64,000 nt of DNA from CAG-873 sp964518705. Lineage in GTDB: Bacteria; Bacteroidota; Bacteroidia; Bacteroidales; Muribaculaceae. Of the stretch, positions 35,392-43,607 are shown in pieces. The translations under genes and the position numbers were made by a program. The notes under the pieces were generated by a model. The model had not been told where the DNA came from. It was given only the letters and a program-made list of their open reading frames with translations, and did no database searches. How positions within the stretch are numbered: position 1 is the first letter of the stretch; every line of letters begins with the position of its first letter. The stretch is from the NCBI GenBank assembly GCA_964518705.1, contig CAZFGV010000008.1:1-64000 (forward strand). The letters are read 5' to 3'.

Positions 35392-36288
35392 ATGAAATTT
35401 AAATCCTTAATAACCTCAGTTCTCCTAGTCCTCGCACTTGTAGTGCCTTTCTCTTCAAACGCGCAAGAAGAAGAAAGAAAAGGCAAACCCAATGTGTTTA
35501 TCGATTACTTCTCATATCCTAGCGAAGTACCGTTCCCTATCGTAGACCAGCTCCGCGATTGTGTTATGGAAGCTATCATTACAACCAAACGCGTAGAACT
35601 TATTGACGTTGATTCAAATGAACTTCTCCGTATCGAACAAGAACGTCGTGAATCAGGTGCATTTGCCGGAGACGATATGGATCGTATTAAAGTAATGTCT
35701 CAGGAAGGTGCTAACTTCCTTATCTCCGGTCATGTTGATTCTTTATCTATTTCAGAGACTAAAACTGATGATGGAAGTGTTTATTATGTAGCAACTATTT
35801 CATGTGTCTTAAAGCTAACGAATACTAATAATGGTAAGACTCTTTATAGAAGAGGATATCAATTTGGCGGTTCTTTTGGTTGTTTTATCATCTATCGTAA
35901 TTTCGGAAGTTCAACTAAAGAAGAAGCCATTACAAAAGCTTGCAATAATGCAAAGGGTAAAGTTGTACGTTTTATTCAAGAAGCTTTCCCTCTCTATGGT
36001 CGTTTTCTTGAAGTGAATCAAGTTAAGGGTCGCAGAGTAGAATCATTCTATATTAACCTTGGCGAAATTAATGGTCTTGCAAAGAAAGATCGTTTTGACG
36101 TTTGTATCGTTCGCGAAATAGCTAAACGTAAATCACTTAAAGTGATTGGCGAATGTGAAGTAGATACAATCGAAGGCGATGATATTTCACTGTGTAAGGT
36201 TAGAACAGGCCACAAAGAGCTAAAGGCAGCCCTTGACGCCGGACAGGAAATTGTTCTTAAGTCGAAACTCAAGCTTTTTAAGATTTAA
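35392..36288 (+). CDS. Secreted CsgG/LpoB-like protein
   Basis: A 298-residue exported protein, signal peptide about 1-24 (ends SSNAQ), no lipobox. The part 35-190 alternates strands and helices in the way of CsgG-like folds: conserved-looking DQLRDCVMEAI, KRVELIDVDSNELLRIEQER, GANFLISGHVDSL, and VATISCVLKLTNTNNGKTLY. A second domain (about 200-298) follows. CsgG-related proteins sit in the periplasm or outer membrane and serve secretion or cell-wall synthesis, but assignment is tentative. Codons shift from C-ending in the first third to T-ending afterwards. Alone between radA and pta; no promoter found. Confidence 0.6.
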   Translation: MKFKSLITSVLLVLALVVPFSSNAQEEERKGKPNVFIDYFSYPSEVPFPIVDQLRDCVMEAIITTKRVELIDVDSNELLRIEQERRESGAFAGDDMDRIKVMSQEGANFLISGHVDSLSISETKTDDGSVYYVATISCVLKLTNTNNGKTLYRRGYQFGGSFGCFIIYRNFGSSTKEEAITKACNNAKGKVVRFIQEAFPLYGRFLEVNQVKGRRVESFYINLGEINGLAKKDRFDVCIVREIAKRKSLKVIGECEVDTIEGDDISLCKVRTGHKELKAALDAGQEIVLKSKLKLFKI

Positions 36289-36501
36289 ACTAACAGAGCA
36301 ACCTGTATCATCTAATAACTTAACCCTTTAAAGCCAAACATCATTATATGGCATATAAAAGTATATATGCCTCATCTCTAAATGTCTGTGCTATTTGTTA
36401 GCGGAGAAGAGAACATAGTAAGGCTAATAGCTTCGGCAACACAGAGAAGAAAAAGGTTGAAAAAAGAAGCGTAAAAATGGGGAAATCTGAGTAATAATGA
36501 G

Positions 36502-36509
36502 TAAATTTG
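36502..36509 (+). promoter_or_regulatory. -7 promoter box for pta-ackA
   Basis: TAAATTTG, 50 bases before ATG 36560; no -33 TTTG at the right distance. It lies inside the upstream extension of the open frame, which favours the shorter pta start. Confidence 0.5.
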
Positions 36510-36559
36510 CAAAAATAATACACATTAACCGCAACCCACTTGAAAAAAGACCAAGAAAA

Positions 36560-37576
36560 ATGGAACTTTTCGAGAAACTCACAAAGAACGCAGCGTCAAA
36601 TAAGCAACGTATCGTTCTCCCCGAGGGCTTAGAACCTCGCACACTTACCGCCGCAGACCGTATCATCGCCGAAGACCTCGCAGAAATAATCCTCATAGGC
36701 AACCCCGACGACATCATGGCCATGGGTAAAGAACTCAAACTTACCCACCTCGACGGAGCCACAATAGTAGACCCGCGTGACGAAGCTGTTATCGACCGTT
36801 ACGCACCTCTCTTCTTTGACCTGCGCAAAAGCAAAGGTATCACAATGGAAGAAGCTCGTCTTACAACAGCAAATCCTCTTTACCTCGGATGTCTCATGGT
36901 TAAAGCCGGTGACGCCGATGGTCAAGTTGCCGGTGCTATGAACACCACAGGCAACGTTCTCCGCGCCGCTTTCCAAGTTATCAAAACAACTCCCGGCATC
37001 AGCGTCGTTTCAGGTGCTTTCATCATGCTCCTTCCCTCAGGTTCTAAATATGGCACCGACGACATCATGGTTTTCGCCGACTGCGCCGTTGTTCCCGACC
37101 CCACAGCCGAAGAACTCGCTCAGATCGCCGTTGCTGCAGGTCGCACTGCTCGTGACATCGCAGGTATAGAACCTCGTGTTGCTATCCTTTCTTTCTCAAC
37201 CAAAGGCTCTGCCAAGAGTGATGCCGTTGACAAAGTCATCAAAGCAACCGAACTCGCTCACGAACTTGACCCCAACCTCATCCTCGACGGCGAGCTCCAA
37301 GCCGACGCTGCTATCGTTCCCTCGGTGGCAAACTCTAAGGCCCCCAACAGCCCTTTAAGCGGACGAGCTAACGTTCTCGTTTTCCCCAACCTCGAAGTTG
37401 GCAACATCGCTTACAAACTCGTTCAGCGCCTCGGTGGCGTTCAAGCTGTAGGTCCTGTTCTCCAAGGCCTCGCCGCGCCTGTAAACGACCTCTCTCGCGG
37501 TTGTTTTCCCGAAGACATTTACAAAACTATAATCATTACCTGCAACCAGGCAATTGGACTGAAAAACAACAAGTAA
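36560..37576 (+). CDS. pta: Phosphate acetyltransferase
   Basis: A 338-residue PTA/PTB-family enzyme interconverting acetyl-CoA and acetyl phosphate. It is the short form without the N-terminal DRTGG regulatory domain. Recognisable are RIVLPEGLEPRTLTAADRI, GLMVKAGDADGQVAGAMNTT-like LMVKAGDADGQVAGA, STKGSAKSD, DGELQADAAIVP and NVLVFPNLEVGNIAYKLVQR. I use ATG 36560 (MELFEKLTKNA); an upstream ATG 36497 in frame overlaps the promoter. Three bases separate it from ackA, giving the acetate-producing ATP-yielding pair. Confidence 0.95.
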   Translation: MELFEKLTKNAASNKQRIVLPEGLEPRTLTAADRIIAEDLAEIILIGNPDDIMAMGKELKLTHLDGATIVDPRDEAVIDRYAPLFFDLRKSKGITMEEARLTTANPLYLGCLMVKAGDADGQVAGAMNTTGNVLRAAFQVIKTTPGISVVSGAFIMLLPSGSKYGTDDIMVFADCAVVPDPTAEELAQIAVAAGRTARDIAGIEPRVAILSFSTKGSAKSDAVDKVIKATELAHELDPNLILDGELQADAAIVPSVANSKAPNSPLSGRANVLVFPNLEVGNIAYKLVQRLGGVQAVGPVLQGLAAPVNDLSRGCFPEDIYKTIIITCNQAIGLKNNK

Positions 37577-37579
37577 GAC

Positions 37580-38788
37580 ATGAAAATCCTCGTACTTAAC
37601 TCGGGCAGTAGCTCAGTAAAATACAAGCTCATCGACCTTCACGGCGACGACAACACCGTTATGGCTGAAGGTGGCGTTGAAAAAATCGGTCTTCCCGGTG
37701 GTTTCTTAAAGTTCAAAAAAGCCGACGGAAACAAAGCCATCGACGAACTCGGACAAATCGACCACAAACAAGCTATCGAAGCAATCCTCAACAAGCTCAC
37801 CGACGCTACTGACGGTTGCATCAGCAACTACGGCGAAATCGAAGCTGTTGGTCACCGCGTTGTGCATGGCGGCGAAAAATTCAGCCAAAGCGTTCTTATC
37901 GACGAAGACGTTAAAGCCAAAGTACGCGAATGTTACGACATCGCACCCCTCCACAACCCCGCTAACATCATCGGCATCGAAGCTATCACAGCCCTCATGC
38001 CCGACGTTCCTCAAGTGGGTGTGTTCGACACTGCATTCCATCAGACTATGCCCGCCAAGGCATATATGTATGCTCTCCCATATAAATACTATGCCGAAGA
38101 CGGCGTACGTCGCTACGGCTTCCACGGCACTAGCCATCGCTATGTAAGCGAACGCGTTTGCCAATTCCTCGGCGTTGACGCTTCAAAACAGCGAATCATC
38201 ACTTGCCACATCGGCAACGGCGCATCTATGGCTGCTATCGTTGGTGGCAAATGCGTTGACACTTCTATGGGTCTAACGCCTGTTGAAGGCCTCATGATGG
38301 GCACTCGTGTGGGCGATGTTGATCCCGGGGCGCTTACTTTCCTCATGCAAAAGCACAACCTCTCTGTTGACGAACTCCAAAAAATCATCAACAAAGAAAG
38401 CGGTATGCTCGGCGTAAGTGGCGTCAGCAGCGATATGCGCGAAATCGATGCTGCTATCAGCGCCGGCAACGATCGTGCCAAACTCGCTCTCGATATGTAC
38501 GTTCTCCGAATCACAAAATACATCGGTGCTTACGCTGCCGAAATGGGTGGCGTTGACATCATCGTATTTACTGGAGGTGTGGGCGAAAACCAAAGCTACG
38601 TTCGTCAAGAAGTATGCTCTACTCTCGGATTCATCGGTGTTGACATCGACAAAGAAATCAACGACCAAATCCACGGCGACGAAAGCATCATTTCTTCGGC
38701 TAAATCTAACGTAAAAGTTTGCGTTATCCCCACCGACGAAGAGCTCACCATCGCTCGCGACACTCGCGACATCGTTGCTAAAGCATAA
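37580..38788 (+). CDS. ackA: Acetate kinase
   Basis: A 402-residue ASKHA-fold kinase making ATP and acetate from acetyl phosphate. VLNSGSSSVKYKLID is the first phosphate loop; GHRVVHGGEKFS, VFDTAFHQTMP, RRYGFHGTSHRYVSER, HIGNGASMAAI and VFTGGVGENQSYVR carry the conserved acetate, adenosine and phosphate residues, including catalytic Arg and Asp. Full length. Acetate is a main fermentation product of gut Bacteroidales, which fits. Ends at a terminator. Confidence 0.97.
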   Translation: MKILVLNSGSSSVKYKLIDLHGDDNTVMAEGGVEKIGLPGGFLKFKKADGNKAIDELGQIDHKQAIEAILNKLTDATDGCISNYGEIEAVGHRVVHGGEKFSQSVLIDEDVKAKVRECYDIAPLHNPANIIGIEAITALMPDVPQVGVFDTAFHQTMPAKAYMYALPYKYYAEDGVRRYGFHGTSHRYVSERVCQFLGVDASKQRIITCHIGNGASMAAIVGGKCVDTSMGLTPVEGLMMGTRVGDVDPGALTFLMQKHNLSVDELQKIINKESGMLGVSGVSSDMREIDAAISAGNDRAKLALDMYVLRITKYIGAYAAEMGGVDIIVFTGGVGENQSYVRQEVCSTLGFIGVDIDKEINDQIHGDESIISSAKSNVKVCVIPTDEELTIARDTRDIVAKA

Positions 38789-38805
38789 TCAACACTCTAC
38801 ATAGC

Positions 38806-38843
38806 AAAATGAGGCTGCTCGACATCGAACAGCCTCATTTTTT
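38806..38843 (+). terminator. Terminator of pta-ackA
   Basis: AAAATGAGGCTG (38806-38817) pairs with CAGCCTCATTTT (38830-38841); T-run continues to 38843. Confidence 0.9.
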
Positions 38844-38857
38844 ATTTTATACTTTTA

Positions 38858-39421
38858 TTATTTCAGCGCTTTTCCATCGGCAAAAGCATTACCAACACGA
38901 GCACCGAGAACATGGTAAGCATGATGAACAGGCTCATACATAATAAGTTGCATCTTATCAACATCAGGAGTGCCATCAGCATTTAGATAAGCCTCATCAA
39001 CAAGAATATTTACAATCTCCGCAATGATATAATAGCCCGTTTCCGACTCATCAATCTTACGCAAAATGCGACATTCCATCGTCATCGGGAAATCGGTAAA
39101 CACAGGCGCATTAACATTCTCCGCTTTAACAGCCTTCCAACCTGTCTTTTGAATCTTTGCCGGATCATTTTTAGCACTCACAATACCAACAAAGTCAGCG
39201 CCCACCATTGTTTTTTGAGTTGCAAAAGCAACGGTAAACTCATTGCAACGCGCCAAATTTTCTGTAGTGGCATGCGAGCCGATGCTAATCATTATCTCCT
39301 TACTATCCCATTGACCACACCACGCGGCATTCATCGCATTAGGAGTACCGTCACTATTATACGTGCCTATTACAAACACAGGCTGTGGCTGAACCCACGG
39401 TTTCTGTCCAAAACTTTTCAT
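38858..39421 (-). CDS. Flavin reductase family protein (FMN-binding split barrel)
   Basis: A 187-residue flavoredoxin-like protein. VQPQPVFVIGTYNSDGTPNA followed by NAAWCGQWDS, and later SIGSHATTENL and RCNEFTVAFAT, are the split-barrel FMN-binding features; the C-terminal half has ECRILRKIDESETGYYIIAE. It probably binds FMN and either reduces flavin with NAD(P)H or carries electrons. It is followed on the same strand, 18 bases upstream, by a RibD-like reductase, so the two flavin/pterin-like redox genes may be one unit. Confidence 0.82.
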   Translation of the reverse strand: MKSFGQKPWVQPQPVFVIGTYNSDGTPNAMNAAWCGQWDSKEIMISIGSHATTENLARCNEFTVAFATQKTMVGADFVGIVSAKNDPAKIQKTGWKAVKAENVNAPVFTDFPMTMECRILRKIDESETGYYIIAEIVNILVDEAYLNADGTPDVDKMQLIMYEPVHHAYHVLGARVGNAFADGKALK

Positions 39422-39439
39422 ATCTATTTATCTTTTATA

Positions 39440-40114
39440 TTATAACTTATATTTCGCCCAAATTGTTTCACCAAACTTCTCAACGCTCACCAGTTCAAGT
39501 TTCGTCGGAGGAGTGTCGGCTGGCAAGCCGTCAAAAACAGTCGGCATACCTTTTCGACCGTCAATGCCGGAGCACCACATAATGCTCACCTCGTCGAGCA
39601 ATCTTGCGTTTAAGAATGCACCGTTAATATTTCCTCCGCCGGTAACACTCAGGCGCTCAACATTAAACTCGGCATAAAGTATTTCCATAGCTCGCGGCAA
39701 GTCGATACCCGTTTTTCCTGTGGCTATCCACGAAATATGTTGCTCTGTAAGTGAGTCAAGATATTCCTTCGGACACGCTTCTGACGTTATTACCAACAAC
39801 GATTGCCCGTCAAACTCATTCTCCGGCCAGCGAAGTTTTCCGTTACTGTCTATCGCTACAATATATCCGTCACTCATGTTGTTGACAAAAAATTTCTCAC
39901 TGCCGATGGTAGTTTTATCAGTAGCGACAAAAGGTTCAGGCGACGCATAATGCATTTGCATAGTAACTCGTCCCATCAACGTCGACGGACATGACAATTG
40001 TTCTAGAGCTTTATAATACTCGTCACCACTCTCTATTTGTTCTGTAACATCACAATCAATGCGGCCATCGAGAAGTGACATCATGTGACATATTATATAT
40101 GGTCGGTTTTTCAT
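39440..40114 (-). CDS. RibD C-terminal-like/dihydrofolate reductase-fold protein
   Basis: A 224-residue reductase of the RibD-C/DHFR superfamily, without the deaminase half of RibD. PYIICHMMSLLDGRIDCDV opens the fold; LMGRVTMQMHY, LLVITSEACPKEYLDSL, and SVTGGGNINGAFLNARLLDE (the NADPH-binding GGG region) follow. It may reduce a riboflavin-pathway or other ring substrate with NADPH; the true substrate is unknown. I start at ATG 40114 (MKNRPYI), since the longer frame adds an unlikely N-terminus. Confidence 0.8.
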   Translation of the reverse strand: MKNRPYIICHMMSLLDGRIDCDVTEQIESGDEYYKALEQLSCPSTLMGRVTMQMHYASPEPFVATDKTTIGSEKFFVNNMSDGYIVAIDSNGKLRWPENEFDGQSLLVITSEACPKEYLDSLTEQHISWIATGKTGIDLPRAMEILYAEFNVERLSVTGGGNINGAFLNARLLDEVSIMWCSGIDGRKGMPTVFDGLPADTPPTKLELVSVEKFGETIWAKYKL

Positions 40115-40285
40115 AATATCTTCTACGAATTTACTTTTTTCGTATGGCGCGAATTTAAGCAAAATTTTTATTCAATCAATAATTCCATTCACAAAAAAAC
40201 TGCAAACGACAATAATGACCCAAATTAAGGCCCCATGGTATTTGGTAGGGACACAAAACATACCAACATGAACAAGTAATAAAAC

Positions 40286-40319
40286 GAAAAAAGCGAACCG
40301 TTAACGATTCGCTTTTTTT
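40286..40319 (-). terminator. Terminator of tRNA-His
   Basis: Minus-strand GCGAATCG (40311-40304) with CGGTTCGC (40299-40292 region), loop TTAA, flanked by A and T runs. One T-G pair makes it perfect only on the minus strand. Confidence 0.85.
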
Positions 40320-40321
40320 AG

Positions 40322-40396
40322 GGTACCCAGTGGGGCTCGAACCCACGACCTTCGGAACCACAATCCGACACTCTAACCAGCTGAGCTAGGGGTACC
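40322..40396 (-). tRNA. tRNA-His (anticodon GTG)
   Basis: Cloverleaf with encoded extra G at -1 (40396) opposite C73, the histidine identity pair. Acceptor GTACCCC with TGGGTAC (one C7-U66 mismatch), D stem GCTC/GAGT, anticodon stem TCGGA/TCCGA, loop TTGTGGT with anticodon GTG, T stem GTGGG/CCCAC. CCA is not encoded. Confidence 0.92.
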
Positions 40397-40411
40397 ATCT
40401 GATTTGCGCTG

Positions 40412-40442
40412 CAAAGTTACGCATTTTTATTGAATTGCCAAA
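40412..40442 (-). promoter_or_regulatory. Promoter of tRNA-His
   Basis: Minus-strand TTTG (40442-40439), 19-base spacer, TAACTTTG (40419-40412). Exact consensus. Confidence 0.88.
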
Positions 40443-40559
40443 ATTTTTGACGATATTTTTTTAGCTTTTTATGCGCACTTTTGTAATATTTATATCACAA
40501 ACACAACGTAATCCTTTGTGCATTAACGAATAAATATTTATTACATTAATATGTAATTT

Positions 40560-41645
40560 TTATTCAGTCACGGGCTCTAATTTAAGCAACGCACCTGTTG
40601 CTTGATCGAAAATCGCCTGATAGGGCGCTCTTTTATCACTAAACAAAGCCGGGTTAATACCAAAAGTAATACCCAACTGAGCAAGCGAAACCGTTTGCGT
40701 TGCAATCGGACGTCCTTCCCAACGGACTGTGACAGCAGCCGTGCCCGGGATATTGTATGCTACACCGCCTTTGGGGAACGTTTTTGCCAGCCCCTGTTCA
40801 TTTACAGGCACCACACCACGCTCTATCACTTTAACATCAATAGTAATAGGCGCACCGGCAAGGTTATCAGCGGCAATAAGTCCGTCAACGGCAGAAAGAC
40901 GCGCCAGCACTCTGCCGTTAATATCCGTGCTATCCGGCAATAAAGAATAACGCTCTACAACGGTATGCGTCGACGTTGTGCCGGTAAACATTGCCGTAAG
41001 AGCAGCTTCTTGCGCTGCAAGATTGTCCAATACAAGTTGCATAGCGGTGCCATCGGAAGGCATATTTTCAGCTTCACCGGCAAGGATATCCGAACGAGTT
41101 TCGCGCAATTCGAAAATACGTTGCGCCGCCAATTCTGCACATTTCGACACCGATGAGCTTCGAACCATATCGGAAGTAACAGCTTGACGAGCAGCTTCGC
41201 TTTCGAGGGCTGTAGGACTTGCTTCGCGAGGTTCGGGAATATCAACCTCGATCTCTTGCGACACCTCGTCTGTGTTAATAGCAAGCGGGATATTGTTTTC
41301 CGACAATGCTATCGATACCGTATTACCGGGTTTGAATTGCGCCGTCCAACGGTTATTAGGATTAGCCACGCCATGCGGAACAATAACAACATTCAACACA
41401 CGCGCCGAACGACTTGTTTCGGTAATGGCATCCGAAATACCCAAATGACGACGAGCATAGTTGTAAAACACTCCGGGCTCGCTATGCGATAACTCTGCCT
41501 CAATATAAATATCGAGAGCTGTATTTGGCAAAGTATACGCCAAAGCATATTCGTTAGCTTTTCCGGCAGTGATACGTTGGCTTGTCTGAGCGGAAAGACT
41601 TCCGCCCAGCAAAAGCGCAGACATTAGCAATAGGCTGTGTTTCAT
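40560..41645 (-). CDS. Secreted DUF4831-like protein
   Basis: A 361-residue exported protein, signal peptide about 1-19 (ends SLSAQ). The sequence KANEYALAYTLPNTALDIYIEA, split over the first domain, with YNYARRHLGI and KCAELAAQRIFELRETRSDI in the middle, matches my memory of the Bacteroidetes DUF4831 family. Function unknown; likely periplasmic or envelope associated. It starts 12 bases after the nnr gene and is the last gene of the dnaE operon. No catalytic motif visible. Confidence 0.72.
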   Translation of the reverse strand: MKHSLLLMSALLLGGSLSAQTSQRITAGKANEYALAYTLPNTALDIYIEAELSHSEPGVFYNYARRHLGISDAITETSRSARVLNVVIVPHGVANPNNRWTAQFKPGNTVSIALSENNIPLAINTDEVSQEIEVDIPEPREASPTALESEAARQAVTSDMVRSSSVSKCAELAAQRIFELRETRSDILAGEAENMPSDGTAMQLVLDNLAAQEAALTAMFTGTTSTHTVVERYSLLPDSTDINGRVLARLSAVDGLIAADNLAGAPITIDVKVIERGVVPVNEQGLAKTFPKGGVAYNIPGTAAVTVRWEGRPIATQTVSLAQLGITFGINPALFSDKRAPYQAIFDQATGALLKLEPVTE

Positions 41646-41657
41646 AACATTGCAATG

Positions 41658-43265
41658 TTATTTGGCAGATTGCCGTGAGTTGAGGATAGAGTCTATCGCC
41701 GGGCCGATAGCGTCGGCAATATCTTCGGCAGTAGTGCCTTCAATGCCGCAAGTACGCGCGGCAATACGACCGGCAACGCCGTGGATATAAACGGCAACAG
41801 CGGCAGCGAGCTCGGGAACGAGCTTTTGGGCTACCAATCCCACTAATAGGCCCGTCAACACGTCTCCACTTCCGGCGGTAGCAAGGGCTTCTGTGCCGGA
41901 CGTGTTTACTAGAACAACGCCGTTGTGCCAGATTGTGAACGTTTTAGGTCCTTTTAGTACGATTGTTATTTTGTACTTTTTAGCCATCTCTAGCGCCATG
42001 AGCGTGCGTGTGCTATGGCAGCTTTGAGGACCAAACAATTTATCAAATTCGCCGGCATGAGGGGTGATTATAGAACGCTCGGGGATATAGTCGAGCATAT
42101 GAGGATTGTCGGCGATGATGTTTAGTGCATCAGCATCGAGGATGAGAGGTTTGTGTTCTGCGTAACAAGACTTTAAGAAGACTTCCAACGCCTGCGCGGT
42201 AGGCTTTGATTTACCAATGCCAGGACCGATGGCAATTCCTTCGTATTCGCAATCGTTAGGTTTCACGAAGCGTTGAATATCCAAATCGCCATTATCAGAG
42301 CTAAACAGCGCCGACGGCACTGTCGTTTGCATGATAAAGAATGCGCAACGCGGGCCATGGCAAGTAACTTTACCGCATCCCGAACGTGTTGCCGCACGAG
42401 TAGCCAGCACCGATGCACCCAACATACCATAGCTTCCTGCAAAAATAAGCGCATGACCGAGATCGGCTTTCGATGCCGTTGAGGCACGGCGAGGAAACAC
42501 TTGTCGAACACCGCGAGCGTCAAGGAGACGTGAGGTGCACTGCGCTTGCTGCATGGCATCGTGGTCGAAAGCGACACGAAGCGTTTTCCATGAGCCTACG
42601 AGCTCGGCGTTTTCCGGCATAAAGAATGACAATGTCGGACCTACGAGGGTTAGCGTTACCTCGGCATGAATAATGTTGCGGTTTACCATGCCTACGGTCA
42701 AATCAGTAGACATACCCGAAGGCAAATCTATCGAAACGACACGCGCACCACTTTCATTAATCTGACGAGCAACGGCTTGATAACCGCCACGCAAAGGTTT
42801 ACGATATTCAGCACCAAAAATGCCATCAAGAATAATCGTGCTAGCGGGGTCAAAATCAGGCATTTCGAAATCACCGGAAGCGAGAACCTCATAGAGGTAT
42901 CTCGATCCGGCTCCTTCTATAAATCTGTCACGTGCCGCAATAGTATCGGCAGTAAGGAGTTGTCCTCCGATGTTGAAGAGCACTACAAGCGCTTTACATC
43001 CACGCGCGTGCAATTCCAGGGCACTTTCGAGAGCATAAGCTCCACAAATAGCATCGCCGGCGAAAACAAGGACATTTTCGCGACGTTCTTTGCGTAGCTG
43101 TTCTATTTCGATGGCAACCTGTTCTGCAACGTTGGAAATAAAAGCGGCACGACGTTCGAGCATACGCGCACGACGGTCGGGCTCGAGTTGTTCGATTTCC
43201 TCAAGATTTCCTATGGTCGCTTCGGTGATGCGGGCTATGTCGTCGGGGGTGTAGATGTTCTTCAT
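41658..43265 (-). CDS. nnr: Bifunctional NAD(P)H-hydrate repair enzyme with diverged epimerase half
   Basis: A 535-residue NnrE-NnrD fusion. The C-terminal half (about 255-535) is a good ADP-dependent NAD(P)HX dehydratase: KADLGHALIFAGSYGMLGAS, IGPGIGKSKPTAQAL, LILDADALN, ITPHAGEFDKL and LATAGSGDVLTGLL. The N-terminal half has the epimerase fold but the usual substrate loop (GPGNNGGDG) reads FAGDAICGAYALESA, lacking both asparagines and the Gly-Gly-Asp run; SIDLPSGMSTD is kept. So dehydration of S-NADHX seems intact while R/S epimerisation may be weak or lost. Nine bases follow trxA. Confidence 0.88.
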   Translation of the reverse strand: MKNIYTPDDIARITEATIGNLEEIEQLEPDRRARMLERRAAFISNVAEQVAIEIEQLRKERRENVLVFAGDAICGAYALESALELHARGCKALVVLFNIGGQLLTADTIAARDRFIEGAGSRYLYEVLASGDFEMPDFDPASTIILDGIFGAEYRKPLRGGYQAVARQINESGARVVSIDLPSGMSTDLTVGMVNRNIIHAEVTLTLVGPTLSFFMPENAELVGSWKTLRVAFDHDAMQQAQCTSRLLDARGVRQVFPRRASTASKADLGHALIFAGSYGMLGASVLATRAATRSGCGKVTCHGPRCAFFIMQTTVPSALFSSDNGDLDIQRFVKPNDCEYEGIAIGPGIGKSKPTAQALEVFLKSCYAEHKPLILDADALNIIADNPHMLDYIPERSIITPHAGEFDKLFGPQSCHSTRTLMALEMAKKYKITIVLKGPKTFTIWHNGVVLVNTSGTEALATAGSGDVLTGLLVGLVAQKLVPELAAAVAVYIHGVAGRIAARTCGIEGTTAEDIADAIGPAIDSILNSRQSAK

Positions 43266-43274
43266 TGATTTGTT

Positions 43275-43595
43275 TTAGAGGGCAAGAAGTTCTTCGATTT
43301 TTTCTTTGATAGCTTCTTCTTTCTGGCTACCTGTCAAGCGAATAGATTTTACACGTTCGCCGTTTTTGAAGAAAAGTATTGTAGGAAGAGCACGGATACC
43401 GCATTCTACTGCGAAATCGTTTTCTTCATCGGTGTTGTACTTACCGATAACTACACGACCGGCATATTCTTCTGCCAAAGCGTCGATAGTGGGAGCCATT
43501 GCCATGCAGGGCGCACAGTGTGTCGCCCAGAAGTCTACCACTACTGCATCGCCCGAGGCGATGATTTCGTTGATGTTTGCGTCTGTAAATGTCAT
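43275..43595 (-). CDS. trxA: Thioredoxin with CAPC active site
   Basis: A 106-residue thioredoxin fold protein. The redox pair is Cys27 and Cys30 in FWATHCAPCMAMAPTID, where canonical thioredoxins read WCGPC; the cis-proline region IRALPTILFFKNGERV is present and the Asp in VVDFWA is kept. No signal peptide, so cytosolic. Twelve bases after dnaE and nine before nnr. The CAPC centre and missing Trp should shift redox potential, so a specialised oxidoreductase role is possible. Confidence 0.9.
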   Translation of the reverse strand: MTFTDANINEIIASGDAVVVDFWATHCAPCMAMAPTIDALAEEYAGRVVIGKYNTDEENDFAVECGIRALPTILFFKNGERVKSIRLTGSQKEEAIKEKIEELLAL

Positions 43596-43607
43596 ATTTC
43601 TTTGTTT

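Noticed and set aside
40538..40555. TTACAT/ATGTAA inverted repeat past the DUF4831 stop, considered as a terminator
   Set aside because: The stem is six AT-rich pairs with no T-run; too weak to claim.
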